Shown here: piece by piece, positions 55,038-64,000 of the stretch
How positions within the stretch are numbered: the stretch's first letter is position 1
Layout of the letters: every line of letters starts with the position of its first letter
From: Hyphomonadaceae bacterium ML37
Lineage (GTDB): Bacteria > Pseudomonadota > Alphaproteobacteria > Caulobacterales > Maricaulaceae
Reading direction: 5' to 3'
DNA length: 64,000 nucleotides
NCBI GenBank assembly: GCA_027627685.1
Contig: CP091241.1
Coordinates: forward strand, 248,001-312,000
Program-made: the position numbers and the translations under genes
The notes under the pieces: model-generated
The model's database searches: none
Seen by the model: the letters and a program-made list of their open reading frames with translations, nothing else
Told to the model about the DNA's origin: nothing

Positions 55038-57449
55038 TCACACGCCTTCGCGCTCGGGCAGGAAGATCTCGCGCTTGCCGGCGTGGTCGGCGGGGCCGAT
55101 CATGCCCTCATCCTCCATGCGCTCCACCAGCGAGGCGGCGCGGTTATAGCCGATCTGCAGGCGGCGCTGGATATAGCTGGTGGACGCCTTGCGGTCGCGC
55201 GCCACCACGGCCACGGCCTGATCAAACAGATCATCGCCCGAGCCCTCGCCGCCGCCGAACATGTCCCCGGCGCCGCCGTCCTCGTCGATCTCTTCGGTGA
55301 CCGCGTCGAGATAGTCCGGCGCGCCCTGGGCTTTCAGCCAGGCAGCGACCTGCTCGACTTCCTGATCCGACACGAACGGCCCGTGCAGGCGGCGGATACG
55401 CCCTCCGCCGGCCATGTACAGGAGATCGCCCTGGCCCAAGAGCTGCTCGGCGCCCTGCTCATTGAGGATGGTGCGCGAATCGATGCGCGAGGTGACCTGA
55501 TAGGAGATGCGGGTCGGGAAATTGGCCTTGATCGTGCCGGTGATCACGTCCACGGACGGGCGCTGGGTCGCCATGATCAGGTGAATGCCCGCCGCGCGCG
55601 CCATCTGGGCCAGGCGCTGCACCGCGCCCTCGATCTCCTTGCCCGCCACCATCATCAGGTCGGCCATCTCGTCGATGACCACCACGATATAGGGCATGGG
55701 ATCGGCCGGGATGGTCTCGGTCTCGTAGACCGGCTCGCCGCTTTCGCGGTCAAACCCGGTCTGCACGGTGCGAGACAGCATCTCCCCGGCGGCGCGGGCC
55801 TCGGCGGCGCGGTCATTGAAGCCCTTCATATTGCGCACGCCGACCTTGGACATTTTCAGATAGCGCGACTCCATCTCGCGCACGGTCCATTTGAGCGCCG
55901 CCAGCGCCTTCTTGGGGTCGGTGACCACGGGCGAGAGCAGGTGCGGAATGCCGTCATAGACCGACAGCTCCAGCATTTTGGGATCGATCATGATCATCCG
56001 GCACTGGTCCGGGGTCAGCCGGTAGAGCAGCGACAGGATCATGGCGTTGATGCCCACCGACTTGCCCGAGCCGGTCGTGCCCGCGATGAGGAGGTGCGGC
56101 ATGCGCGCCAGATCAGCCGTATAGGGCTCCCCGCCAATGGTTTCGCCCAGCGCCAGCGGCAGCTCGGCCTTGGCGTCTTCAAAGCCCTTCGACGCCAGCA
56201 GGGAGCGCAGGAACACGGTCTCGCGGCGCTGGTTGGGCAGCTCGATACCGATGGCGTTGCGCCCGGGCACCACCGCAATGCGGCAGGCCTGCGCCGCCAT
56301 GGATCGCGCGATATCGTCGGCCACATTGATCACCCGGCTGGTCTTCACGCCGGGCGCGGGCTCGAGCTCGTACAGCGTCACCACCGGGCCGGGGCGCACG
56401 GCGGTGATCTCGCCCTTGACCGAGAAATCGGCCAGCACGGTGGCCAGCAATTCCGCGTTCTGCGCCAGCGCCGCCGGATCGGCCACATCCTGGCGCACCT
56501 TGGAGGGCGAGAGGAGATCAAGGCGCGGCAGATCGAACCCGCTGGTCTCGTCAAAGGCGAGCGCGCCCTGGGCCTCGCGCACCTCGCGGTCGGACGCCTT
56601 GGCGCGTTTGCGCGGCGCGATCTTCACGGCGGGTCCGGCATCGGCTTGTGGTTCGACTTTGGCCTTGGCGCGCAGGCCCGCAGGCGCCGCGCGGCCCGGC
56701 TGCAGGAAGCCGGGCGCGGTCTCGGCGCGGCCATCGGGCTGCGGTCGCTCGGCCGTATCGCGGTCCCGCCGCCATGGGCGTGGCGCAGCCCCGATCAGCT
56801 GATCGCCCCACACGCGCACGGTCGCCCAGGCCAGCACCGCGCGGTCGCTCGCTGCGCCAATGTCGCGCATGGTCAGCCCGAAACAGAAAAACAGCCCCGC
56901 CACCGCGAGCGCCAGGCCGAGGCCCGCTGCCGCGAGGGACGCGCCGGGAATACCGGACAGGGCGATCAAACCGGCCAAGCCCGCCAGTGCGTGATCGCCC
57001 AGCAGTCCGCCAAGGCCCGCCGCAAACGGCCAGCTCACCGGCATGGGCAAAGCCGCCGCCGCCAGTGCAAAGCCCGTGACGCCTGCAAGCCCCGCCATGA
57101 AGCGCAGCCAGCCCAGCATGGCCGGGCGCCCGCGCGCGCCGCGCACCATCAGGATGAGGCCCCAGGCCAGCAAACCCAGCGCCGCCGCAGCGCCGCCCCA
57201 GCCGAAAGCCTGCAATAGAAGATCCGCCGCCGACGCCCCCGGCGCGCCGAGCAGATTGCTCGCCGCCCGCCCGGTGGCGGCGTTGACGCTGGGGTCCAGC
57301 GGGTCGTGGGTCAGCATGGCGGTCAGCGCGCCCGCGCCCAAGGCCGTCAAAGCGCCGCCCAGGACCCGCGCACGCGCCTGCGCCCACCAGCCCGGTGCGG
57401 GGGTGGCGGGCGTCGTTTCAGGCGATGGAAAACGGCCCTGTGCGGTCAT
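55038..57449 (-). CDS. ftsK: DNA translocase FtsK
   Basis: An 803-residue FtsK, which pumps the terminus DNA and activates XerCD at division. Four to five N-terminal TM segments (about 25-190), a shorter-than-E. coli linker (190-310), then the RecA-like motor with the Walker [10 protein letters not shown] near residue 460 and [11 protein letters not shown]. The gamma domain is C-terminal ([32 protein letters not shown] split in reading, about 745-790). It is the partner of xerC at 24.3 kb. Transcribed after creD and before the DUF1475-like gene. Confidence 0.97.
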   Translation of the reverse strand: MTAQGRFPSPETTPATPAPGWWAQARARVLGGALTALGAGALTAMLTHDPLDPSVNAATGRAASNLLGAPGASAADLLLQAFGWGGAAAALGLLAWGLILMVRGARGRPAMLGWLRFMAGLAGVTGFALAAAALPMPVSWPFAAGLGGLLGDHALAGLAGLIALSGIPGASLAAAGLGLALAVAGLFFCFGLTMRDIGAASDRAVLAWATVRVWGDQLIGAAPRPWRRDRDTAERPQPDGRAETAPGFLQPGRAAPAGLRAKAKVEPQADAGPAVKIAPRKRAKASDREVREAQGALAFDETSGFDLPRLDLLSPSKVRQDVADPAALAQNAELLATVLADFSVKGEITAVRPGPVVTLYELEPAPGVKTSRVINVADDIARSMAAQACRIAVVPGRNAIGIELPNQRRETVFLRSLLASKGFEDAKAELPLALGETIGGEPYTADLARMPHLLIAGTTGSGKSVGINAMILSLLYRLTPDQCRMIMIDPKMLELSVYDGIPHLLSPVVTDPKKALAALKWTVREMESRYLKMSKVGVRNMKGFNDRAAEARAAGEMLSRTVQTGFDRESGEPVYETETIPADPMPYIVVVIDEMADLMMVAGKEIEGAVQRLAQMARAAGIHLIMATQRPSVDVITGTIKANFPTRISYQVTSRIDSRTILNEQGAEQLLGQGDLLYMAGGGRIRRLHGPFVSDQEVEQVAAWLKAQGAPDYLDAVTEEIDEDGGAGDMFGGGEGSGDDLFDQAVAVVARDRKASTSYIQRRLQIGYNRAASLVERMEDEGMIGPADHAGKREIFLPEREGV

Positions 57450-57509
57450 CCGCCCATGATCGCAGGGGAGTCTTCCCGCAAGGTAAACGCAAGGCTAACC
57501 GGATGCGGC

Positions 57510-58892
57510 TCAGGCTTGGCTGTCCGCCCCGCCATACCAGTCCACCCTGCGCGTCACATACATGGTCGCCGCCACCGCGATGAAGGCCAGCCCCGACCCG
57601 ATGAGCAGGGCGTAATCCTCCACCAGCACCAGCAGGAACTGGATGATATAGCCGACGGTCAGCGCCGCGAAGGTCAGCAGGCCGCGCGCATTGTCTCTGA
57701 ACGCTGTCCAGGCATAGAGCGCGGTCAGGGCCACAGTCGCCGCCGACGCGCTGGCGAACGCCACGCCGATGGCGGCATGTTCGCTCAGAGCCAAAAGGAG
57801 GAGATAGAACACCACCTGCGCCAGCCCGATCAGAATGTATTGCGCGGCGTGCAGGCGCTGCGCGCTGCTGGATTCGATGAGGAAGAACATCAGCAGCGTG
57901 AAGCCGACAAAGAAGAAAGCGTATTTCAGCGAACGCCCGACGCGCGCATAGCCGTCTCCCGGGTTGACCAGATTGACCGTCATCACCGCATCGCGCGCCT
58001 GGTTGAGGCTGTGGCCTTGGCCCTCGATCCAGCGGGCGGGAAAGCCGCGCGCCAGATACGGAACCAGCCAGTCGGCTTCAAACCCGCTATCACTGATCTC
58101 CCGGTCGGTCGGCAGATAGGCCCCGTCAAAGCCGGGATGCGGCCAGTCGCCGGTCAGACGCGCCCGTGTCTCCCGTCCTGACGGCTGTACGCCGAAGGAC
58201 CGCGCGCCGGTCAGCACCAGCTGACCCTCCAGCGTCATCCGCGCGCCTTCGCCCAGCCCGGTCAGCGCCGCGCTCACCGCGTTGGCGGCGATGTCCTCGC
58301 CGGAAAACCCGGTATTGAAGTTGGAGCTGCGCAAGGGAAGGCCCGGCTCGAAGCTCAACAGACCACCCTGTGTGCTGACCTCGGCCTGGAAATCTTCGCT
58401 GATACCGCGCAGATCGCCCACTGTGGCCATCAGGCGCGCTTCGTCCCACGCGATCGTCCCGCCGGCGGGCGCCAGACCGGACACGCCCGTGAGATCAAAG
58501 TCGCCGTTGAGGGAGATCACCGCACGATAGACCGGCACGGTGTAGATCGCCCGTCGCAACGTGCTGGTCTCCAGCCGCGCGGAGACGTCCAGCCGGTCAG
58601 GCGAGATGATGATCAGCTGGCGTTCGATGGTCTCGCGCCGCACCAGCGTGTCGCCGCTGCCGGTCTCGGTCACCCGGGGCGTGTCGACGGGGATGGCCAG
58701 GAAGGGGCCGCGCACGGTCTGCGCCCCGCCCAGCGCTGCGCCCACGTCAATCGCGACGCGCTGGGCCCGGTTCTCGCGTTCCCACGCCAGCATGTTGACC
58801 AGGCCCAGCGGAATGCCCAGCGCCAGCACGAGCGCGCCGACCAGCAAGAGTTTCAGCCCCAGCGAACGGCCCAGCGTGGTGGTTGCAGTCAT
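57510..58892 (-). CDS. creD: CreD-like inner-membrane protein
   Basis: A 460-residue protein: a signal-anchor (10-33), a large periplasmic beta-rich domain (40-315) and about six C-terminal TM segments, the CreD layout. Characteristic are SLKYAFFFVGFTLLMFFLIE and LHAAQYILIGLAQVVFYLLLLALSEH (read in parts). CreD belongs to the CreBC carbon/beta-lactam response in gammaproteobacteria, but no creBC pair is nearby. Its role here is unknown. It lies between sdhB and ftsK on the same strand. Confidence 0.9.
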   Translation of the reverse strand: MTATTTLGRSLGLKLLLVGALVLALGIPLGLVNMLAWERENRAQRVAIDVGAALGGAQTVRGPFLAIPVDTPRVTETGSGDTLVRRETIERQLIIISPDRLDVSARLETSTLRRAIYTVPVYRAVISLNGDFDLTGVSGLAPAGGTIAWDEARLMATVGDLRGISEDFQAEVSTQGGLLSFEPGLPLRSSNFNTGFSGEDIAANAVSAALTGLGEGARMTLEGQLVLTGARSFGVQPSGRETRARLTGDWPHPGFDGAYLPTDREISDSGFEADWLVPYLARGFPARWIEGQGHSLNQARDAVMTVNLVNPGDGYARVGRSLKYAFFFVGFTLLMFFLIESSSAQRLHAAQYILIGLAQVVFYLLLLALSEHAAIGVAFASASAATVALTALYAWTAFRDNARGLLTFAALTVGYIIQFLLVLVEDYALLIGSGLAFIAVAATMYVTRRVDWYGGADSQA

Positions 58893-58963
58893 CAGTCATC
58901 ATCCCCTCTGCGGTGAGACGCGCATCTGGCGCACCGAATGGGGAAAAATGAAGGCGGTTCCGG

Positions 58964-59749
58964 TCAGGTCTGGCGTTCGACCATCAATTCCTTGATGTGG
59001 CCGATGGCCTTGGCCGGGTTCAGGCCCTTGGGGCAGACCTGGGCGCAGTTCATGATGGTGTGGCAGCGATAGAGCTTGAACGGGTCTTCCAGATCGTCCA
59101 GGCGCTCGCCCGTGGCTTCGTCGCGGCTGTCGGCGATCCAGCGATAGGCCTGCAGCAGGGCGGCCGGGCCGAGATATTTCTCCGAATTCCACCAGTAGGA
59201 CGGACAGCCCGTGGTGCAGCAGGCGCACAGAATGCACTCATACAGCCCGTCCAGCTGCTCGCGGTCTTCCGGGCTCTGGCGCCATTCGCCCTGGGGCGTG
59301 GGGGTCTCGGTCTTCAGCCAGGGCTGGATCGAGGTCAGCTGGGCGAAGAAATGGGTCAGGTCCGGCACCAGGTCCTTGATCACCGGCTGGTGGGGCAGGG
59401 GCGCGATGGAGATCACGCCGTCATGCTCATCAATGCCCTTGGTGCAGGCGATGGTGTTGCGCCCGGCGATATTCATCGAGCACGAGCCGCAAATCCCCTC
59501 CCGGCAGGAACGCCGGAAGGCGAGGGTGGAATCGATCTCGTTCTTGATGAAGAACAGCGCGTCCAGGATCATCGGCCCGCACTTGGAGGTGTCCACGTAA
59601 TACGTGTCCCAGCGCGGATTCTCGCCCAGGTCCGGGTCATAGCGGTACACCTTGAACTCGCGCAGCGCCTTGGCGTCCGAGCCTTCAGGCTTGGGCCAGG
59701 TCTTGCCCTTTTTGACTTTCGAGTTTTTCGGCAGGGTGAGCTGGACCAT
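58964..59749 (-). CDS. sdhB: Succinate dehydrogenase iron-sulfur subunit
   Basis: A 261-residue subunit of complex II that carries electrons from FAD to quinone. The 2Fe-2S ligands are in [16 protein letters not shown] and TIAC; the 4Fe-4S and 3Fe-4S ligands in [16 protein letters not shown] and [17 protein letters not shown]. It is the last gene of the minus-strand sdh operon (sdhC-sdhD-sdhA-orf-sdhB) and is separated from sdhA by a 74-residue coiled-coil gene. Confidence 0.98.
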   Translation of the reverse strand: MVQLTLPKNSKVKKGKTWPKPEGSDAKALREFKVYRYDPDLGENPRWDTYYVDTSKCGPMILDALFFIKNEIDSTLAFRRSCREGICGSCSMNIAGRNTIACTKGIDEHDGVISIAPLPHQPVIKDLVPDLTHFFAQLTSIQPWLKTETPTPQGEWRQSPEDREQLDGLYECILCACCTTGCPSYWWNSEKYLGPAALLQAYRWIADSRDEATGERLDDLEDPFKLYRCHTIMNCAQVCPKGLNPAKAIGHIKELMVERQT

Positions 59750-59779
59750 GTCAGTGAATTTCCCGAGGCGGTGATGATG

Positions 59780-60004
59780 TCAGGCGTCGGCCAGATCAAG
59801 CCGGCGTTCGATGCGTTCTACGCGTTGCTCCAGCGAGTCAAAGCGGTGTTCCATGCGGACGAAATCACGGCGTAAACCGGCGATCTGCTCTTCAAGCGAA
59901 CTCACCCGCTCACGCAGGTTTCGCACGTCTTCGCGCAATCCGCCGATATCGGCGTGAATGCGCTTAAGATACTCCAGCACCAGGTTTTCCGGTTCGCTGC
60001 TCAT
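59780..60004 (-). CDS. Coiled-coil protein inserted in the sdh operon
   Basis: A 74-residue hydrophilic protein, almost wholly heptad-repeat helix: EYLKRIHADIGGLREDVRN, LRERVSSLEEQIAGL, FVRMEHRFDSLEQRVERIER. No membrane segment. The MSSEPENLVLEYLKRI opening recalls small alphaproteobacterial coiled-coil proteins of unknown role. It is on the same strand between sdhA (61 bp) and sdhB (30 bp), so it should be cotranscribed with complex II genes. It could assist assembly or be a passive insertion. Confidence 0.75.
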   Translation of the reverse strand: MSSEPENLVLEYLKRIHADIGGLREDVRNLRERVSSLEEQIAGLRRDFVRMEHRFDSLEQRVERIERRLDLADA

Positions 60005-60065
60005 GAGACGTCTGGTCCTCAGGCTACACTGACAGACGCCAGTCTAGCACAGTTTCGCTACGCCG

Positions 60066-61856
60066 TTAGTAAACCCGCGCCTTCGGCTCGATATAGGCGA
60101 TGTCGTTGGACAAGGTGTATTCATGCACCGGCCGGTCGCCCAGTGACACCTTGCCGGTGGCGTCGTCAAACCAGGCGAGCGTGTGCTTCATCCATTCTTT
60201 GTCGTCGCGGTCGGGATAATCCTCGCGCGCGTGGGCGCCGCGGCTTTCTTTGCGCGCCGCCGCCGAGCCGACGGTGACGGCGGCCTGGGCGATCAGATTG
60301 TCGAACTCCAGCGCTTCAACCAGATCGGTGTTCCAGATCATCGACCGGTCAGAGATGCGGATATCGGCTGCGCCCTGGTGCACCTTGGCGATGCGCGCGA
60401 CGCCTTCGTCCAGCACGTCCTGGGTGCGGAACACCGCGCAGTTTTCCTGCATGGCCCGCTGCATGTCGAGGCGCAGCGACGCGGTCGGCGTATCTCCATG
60501 GGCATGGCGCAGGCGGTCAAAGCGCGCCAGCGTGTCCTCGCCCGCCTTCGCCAGCAGGTCGGGCTGGCGGGCGCCGGCTTCCACCGTGGCGCCGCAGCGC
60601 AGGCCCGCCGCGCGGCCAAACACCACCAGGTCAATGAGCGAGTTGGAGCCCAGACGATTGGCGCCGTGCACCGAAACGCAGGCCGCTTCGCCCACCGCCA
60701 TCAGGCCCGGCACGACCGTGTCGGGATCGCCGCCCGCCTTGGTCAGCACCTCGCCGTGATAATTGGTCGGTATACCGCCCATATTGTAGTGGACCGTCGG
60801 CAGCACCGGGATGGGCGCGCGGGTCACGTCCACGCCGGCGAACACCTTGGCGCTTTCGGAAATGCCCGGCAGGCGCTCGTGCAGAATTTTCGGGTCCAGG
60901 TGATCGAGATGCAGGAAGATATGGTCCTTGTTCGGACCGACGCCGCGCCCTTCACGGATTTCCATGGTCATGGACCGGCTGACCACGTCGCGGCTGGCCA
61001 GATCCTTGGCGTTGGGGGCGTAGCGCTCCATGAAGCGCTCGCCCTCTGAATTGGTCAGATAGCCGCCCTCGCCGCGCGCGCCTTCGGTGATCAGGCAGCC
61101 CGCGCCGTAAATCCCGGTGGGGTGGAACTGGACGAACTCCATGTCCTGCAGCGGCAGGCCGGCGCGCAGCACCATGGCGTTGCCGTCACCCGTGCAGGTG
61201 TGCGCCGACGTGGCGGAGAAATAGGCGCGGCCATAGCCGCCGGTGGCGAGAATCGTCTTTTGGGCGCGGAAGCGGTGCAGCGTGCCGTCATCCAGCTTCC
61301 AGGCCGTGACGCCGCGGCAGGCGCCGTCCTCATCCATAATGAGGTCGAGCGCGAAATACTCGATGAAGAACTCGGTCGAGTGGCGCAGGGACTGGCCATA
61401 GAGCGTGTGCAGAATGGCGTGGCCTGTGCGGTCGGCGGCCGCGCAGGTGCGCTGGACCGGGCCTTCGCCATAATTGCGGGTCATGCCGCCAAAGGCGCGC
61501 TGATAGATTTTGCCGTCTTCGGTGCGCGAAAACGGCACGCCCCAGTGCTCCAGCTCGTACACGGCGGCGGGCGCCTCGCGGCACAGATATTCAATGGCGT
61601 CCTGATCACCCAGCCAGTCCGACCCCTTCACGGTGTCGTACATGTGCCAGCGCCAGTCATCCTGGCCCATATTGCCAAGGCTCGCCGAGATGCCGCCCTG
61701 GGCGGCCACGGTGTGCGAGCGCGTGGGGAAGACCTTGGAGATGCACGCCGTTTTCAGCCCGGCCTGGGCCGCGCCCAGCGCCGCGCGCAGGCCCGATCCG
61801 CCCGCGCCCACAACAACGACGTCATACGTATGGTCAATCCACTTGTAGCCAGTCAT
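60066..61856 (-). CDS. sdhA: Succinate dehydrogenase flavoprotein subunit
   Basis: A 596-residue FAD subunit. The dinucleotide-binding [19 protein letters not shown], the covalent-FAD SHTVAAQGG (His48), the active-site HPTGIYGAG and the C-terminal [15 protein letters not shown] are complete. Oxidises succinate to fumarate in the TCA cycle. Third gene of the sdh operon, 13 bp after sdhD. Confidence 0.99.
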   Translation of the reverse strand: MTGYKWIDHTYDVVVVGAGGSGLRAALGAAQAGLKTACISKVFPTRSHTVAAQGGISASLGNMGQDDWRWHMYDTVKGSDWLGDQDAIEYLCREAPAAVYELEHWGVPFSRTEDGKIYQRAFGGMTRNYGEGPVQRTCAAADRTGHAILHTLYGQSLRHSTEFFIEYFALDLIMDEDGACRGVTAWKLDDGTLHRFRAQKTILATGGYGRAYFSATSAHTCTGDGNAMVLRAGLPLQDMEFVQFHPTGIYGAGCLITEGARGEGGYLTNSEGERFMERYAPNAKDLASRDVVSRSMTMEIREGRGVGPNKDHIFLHLDHLDPKILHERLPGISESAKVFAGVDVTRAPIPVLPTVHYNMGGIPTNYHGEVLTKAGGDPDTVVPGLMAVGEAACVSVHGANRLGSNSLIDLVVFGRAAGLRCGATVEAGARQPDLLAKAGEDTLARFDRLRHAHGDTPTASLRLDMQRAMQENCAVFRTQDVLDEGVARIAKVHQGAADIRISDRSMIWNTDLVEALEFDNLIAQAAVTVGSAAARKESRGAHAREDYPDRDDKEWMKHTLAWFDDATGKVSLGDRPVHEYTLSNDIAYIEPKARVY

Positions 61857-61869
61857 GGACAGGCGACTC

Positions 61870-62247
61870 CTATGCCGCGATCACAAGGATCGAATAAAGC
61901 GCGACCAGCCACAGGCCTGCGGTGAAAAGCGTATTGAGGATCAGCAGGCCCGCGCGGGTGACAGGGGCCGGGATATAGTCCTCGATCACGACCTGGAGAC
62001 CCAGGCGCATGTGATAAAACGCCGCTGTCAGGGTGAGCAGCACCACAAGCGCGCCCAGCGGGCTGGCGAAGGCGGCGCGGGCGGCCTCATAGCTCATGTC
62101 GGGCAGGCGCGCGATCATCCACACAAAGACCGGGATCAGCACGATCAACGCCACGGCCGACACACGCTGGGCGATGAAATGGCCCGAGCCGGACTTGGCC
62201 GCGCCCAGACCCTTGGCGCGCGAGAGCGGCGTGCGCAGATCAGCCAT
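61870..62247 (-). CDS. sdhD: Succinate dehydrogenase membrane anchor subunit
   Basis: A 125-residue protein with three TM helices, beginning [34 protein letters not shown], typical of alphaproteobacterial SdhD (read in parts). The [17 protein letters not shown] block in helix II carries the heme-facing His. Its ATG shares one base with the sdhC stop (TGATG). Confidence 0.95.
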   Translation of the reverse strand: MADLRTPLSRAKGLGAAKSGSGHFIAQRVSAVALIVLIPVFVWMIARLPDMSYEAARAAFASPLGALVVLLTLTAAFYHMRLGLQVVIEDYIPAPVTRAGLLILNTLFTAGLWLVALYSILVIAA

Positions 62248-62651
62248 CAGATCAGCCCTCCGGCCAGAACCCAGATCGCGGCGGTGATCACCGCCGCGCC
62301 GGCGAAAATCAGGATGGAGCGTAGATTGGAGCCCTTGGGGTCAAAGCCATAACCCATGTCCCAGGCCAGATGCCGGATGCCGTTGAGCATGTGATAGACG
62401 AGCGACAGGGTGAAGCCGATCAGGGCCAGCGTGACCAGTATGCCCACCGGGCCGGCCATCAGCGCTTCGACCGCGCGATAGGCCTCCGGCCCGGCGGCCA
62501 GCGCGGCCAGCCAGACCGTCACCAGCACCGCGCCGATATAGTTGACCACCCCGCTCATGCGGTGCGCGATCGACGACGCCATGGTCGCATGCCAGCGCCA
62601 GATCGAAACATGGGGTGAGAGAGGCCGGTTGGCGGTGGAAGGTTTGGCCAT
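62247..62651 (-). CDS. sdhC: Succinate dehydrogenase cytochrome b556 subunit
   Basis: A 134-residue protein with three TM helices. RPLSPHVSIWRW and SSIAHRMSGVVNYIG (quinone-site Ser and Arg) and the heme-ligand His in LVYHMLNGIRHLAWD identify it. First gene of the operon, with a 224-bp upstream gap before the divergent SDR gene. The gap holds no further ORF that I can support. Confidence 0.96.
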   Translation of the reverse strand: MAKPSTANRPLSPHVSIWRWHATMASSIAHRMSGVVNYIGAVLVTVWLAALAAGPEAYRAVEALMAGPVGILVTLALIGFTLSLVYHMLNGIRHLAWDMGYGFDPKGSNLRSILIFAGAAVITAAIWVLAGGLI

Positions 62652-62875
62652 GCGGGCCCTCGATCAGCTTGGTGCAGCGGTGCGCCGGACGGCGCGGCGC
62701 GCACGGGGTCGGAACTCGCGCGTGACATTACTCCGCGCGGCCTTCAGGTCAACGCATCGGCGCTGCACAAGGTCGCCGTATGCGCGCAGCCATACCAGGC
62801 TGACGACGCCCGCGATTGACCACCCGCCCCGCACCGCGCCACTGTCTCGCGCATACACATCAGGGGGAATCGCTC

Positions 62876-63739
62876 ATGAGCGGGCCGAACAGCGTTGTCA
62901 TTACCGGGGCGTCCACCGGGATCGGGTATGCGGCGGCCGATTATCTGGCGGGCAAGGGCTGGCGGGTGTTCGCCGGGGTGCGCAAAGACGCCGACGCCCG
63001 GCGCCTGAGCGAGACGCTGGGCGAGGCGGTGACGCCTGTGATGATCGATGTCACCGATATGGACAGCTGCCGCGCCGCCGGAGAGACCGTGCGCGCGGCG
63101 CTGGGCGGCGCGCCGCTGTCGGGGCTGGTGAATAATGCCGGGGTGGCGGTGGCCGGTCCGCTGCTGCACCTGCCGGTGGAGGAGATGACCACCCAGCTCG
63201 ACATCAATGTCACGGGACAGCTGCGCGTCACGCAGGTGTTCGCGCCCATGCTGGGCGCGGTGCGCGGTCATTCAGGGCCCAGGGGCCGCATCGTCAATAT
63301 TTCATCCGTGGCGGGGTTCAGCGCGGCTCCGCTCATGGCGCCCTATGCCTGTTCCAAGCACGCCATGGAGGCCTTCACCCAGAGCCTGCGCCGCGAGCTG
63401 ATGCTCTATGGCGTGGACGTGGTCGCCATCAATCCCGGCCCGATCAAAACCCCGATCTGGGACAAGGCTGAACAGATGGACCCGGCCCAGTATGAACACA
63501 CCGACTACGCCCCGGCGGTGGGGCGTATCCTGTCCTACATGCTCAAGCGTGGCCGCGACGGGCTGGAGCCGCAGGTGGTGGCCGAGGCGATTTTCCGTGC
63601 CCTGACAGACGCCAAACCGAAGCTCAACACGGTGCTGACGCCCGACCCCTTCACCCAGTGGCTGCTGGGCGTTTTGCCCGGCCGCATGACTGACAAGATG
63701 ATCTCCGGCCGGCTCGGCCTGACGCCGGACAAGCTCTAG
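62876..63739 (+). CDS. Short-chain dehydrogenase/reductase
   Basis: A 287-residue classical SDR. The cofactor motif VVITGASTGIGYAAA, NNAGVAVAG and the catalytic Ser (NISSVAGFS) and Tyr-Lys (YACSKHAM) are present. It looks like the retinol dehydrogenase/17-beta-HSD-like group, with a C-terminal stretch PDPFTQWLLGVLPGRMTDKM. The substrate is unknown. AGGGGG is about 8 nt before the ATG. Its TAG overlaps the stop of the convergent ureohydrolase (CTAG, 63736-63739). Confidence 0.9.
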   Translation: MSGPNSVVITGASTGIGYAAADYLAGKGWRVFAGVRKDADARRLSETLGEAVTPVMIDVTDMDSCRAAGETVRAALGGAPLSGLVNNAGVAVAGPLLHLPVEEMTTQLDINVTGQLRVTQVFAPMLGAVRGHSGPRGRIVNISSVAGFSAAPLMAPYACSKHAMEAFTQSLRRELMLYGVDVVAINPGPIKTPIWDKAEQMDPAQYEHTDYAPAVGRILSYMLKRGRDGLEPQVVAEAIFRALTDAKPKLNTVLTPDPFTQWLLGVLPGRMTDKMISGRLGLTPDKL

Positions 63740-64000
63740 GCGCCAGAGCGCCCGGACAGGCCCGCCAGAATCTCGCACGCCCAGCGTCCGGCTGTCAGCG
63801 CCGTGATGGAGGAGACATCCAGCGACGGGTCAAACTCGGTCAGGTCCACCAGCTTCACCTTGGGGTGGGCGGCGATCAGGCGGGCGGCGGTGAAGAAGTC
63901 CTGCACGGGCAGGCCGCCGGGCCGGGCGCCGGGCGCGCCGGGGCACTGGGCGCGGTCAATCACGTCAATATCGAAATCCACGGCGATGACATCGCAGCGC
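63736..64000 (-). CDS. Ureohydrolase (arginase/agmatinase/formimidoylglutamase) C-terminal part (partial)
   Basis: The last 87 or so residues of a ureohydrolase cut by the right window edge. The manganese-binding block VDFDIDVIDRAQCPGAPG (ligand Asp residues in DFDID) and the following ARPGGLPVQDFF are diagnostic; KVKLVDLTEFDPSLDVSSITALTAGRW resembles the end of formimidoylglutamase/agmatinase-type members. The exact substrate cannot be told from this fragment. Confidence 0.85.
   Translation of the reverse strand, partial: RCDVIAVDFDIDVIDRAQCPGAPGARPGGLPVQDFFTAARLIAAHPKVKLVDLTEFDPSLDVSSITALTAGRWACEILAGLSGRSGA

Noticed and set aside
55083-57218. 711-codon open frame antisense to ftsK
   Set aside because: FtsK is complete with all motifs; the antisense product is His/Arg/Gln-rich shadow sequence.

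Overview
This 64 kb window is a gene-dense, GC-rich bacterial chromosome segment that is almost wholly protein-coding. It reads as an alphaproteobacterium, most likely from the stalked or prosthecate marine groups (Maricaulales/Hyphomonadales/Caulobacterales). The reasons are the gene neighbourhoods (helicase-S4 protein-fdxA-carD; DUF484-xerC; tsaB-rimI-fur-miaB-phoH-ybeY-corC-lnt-XRE-metK; sdhC-D-A-B), a Fur protein without the CxxC pair seen in gammaproteobacteria, a textbook TTAA-N7-TTAA (CtrA-type) site, and many GTG or TTG starts with GTGA/ATGA stop-start overlaps. The genus assignment is inference. I see no rRNA or tRNA genes, no insertion sequence, no prophage and no CRISPR array.

Layout. 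1-8.1 kb: a divergent FtrA-type regulator and rhodanese, an ArsC/Spx-like thiol protein, a MAPEG membrane protein, a DUF2235 hydrolase, a ComJ/Nin-like protein, then secA divergent from a lipoprotein parvulin PPIase, mutT and a tiny Flp-type pilin with no normal start codon. 8.2-13.4 kb: acyl-CoA dehydrogenase, TauE/SafE permease, GNAT, a TPR-sulfotransferase and hemF. 13.5-19.2 kb: carD, fdxA, an S4 RNA-binding protein, a SUV3-like helicase, a DUF3108 protein and rpmB. 19.2-24.3 kb: a diiron oxygenase-like protein, a sterol-desaturase-family hydroxylase, a small membrane protein, a PIG-L deacetylase and a GDPD-family protein, followed by an AT-rich control region before a 70-residue membrane protein. 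24.3-32.5 kb: xerC/DUF484, a lipoprotein prolyl oligopeptidase, dapF, GNAT, rpoH, a RelE/HigB-type toxin-antitoxin pair and a YhhN protein. 32.5-50.8 kb: DUF481 barrel, acyltransferase, trmB, an exported unknown, rimP-nusA-ylxR-infB (transcription/translation), then tsaB-rimI-fur-miaB-phoH-ybeY-corC-lnt-XRE-metK. 50.9-64 kb: AbgT transporter, epoxide hydrolase, RarD, a small membrane protein, ftsK, creD, sdhB-orf-sdhA-sdhD-sdhC, an SDR and the end of a ureohydrolase.

How it fits together. Most genes are housekeeping: protein export (SecA plus an extracytoplasmic PPIase), chromosome segregation (XerC, FtsK), lipoprotein maturation (Lnt), RNA modification (TrmB, MiaB, TsaB, YbeY, S4/helicase), respiration (SDH), heme synthesis (HemF) and global control (RpoH, Fur, CarD, XRE). 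The accessory flavour is limited to the toxin-antitoxin pair, the ComJ-like gene, DUF2235, the degenerate sulfotransferase and the lipid-modification cluster.

I did not find a clear new multi-gene system. The most promising unexplained signals are regulatory: a 12-bp inverted repeat that contains the metK ribosome-binding site; a micro-ORF whose stop codon lies in the loop of a terminator just before rimP-nusA-infB; the repeat-rich AT island at 23.8-24.07 kb; and a pilin frame that begins at a CTG overlapping the mutT stop.
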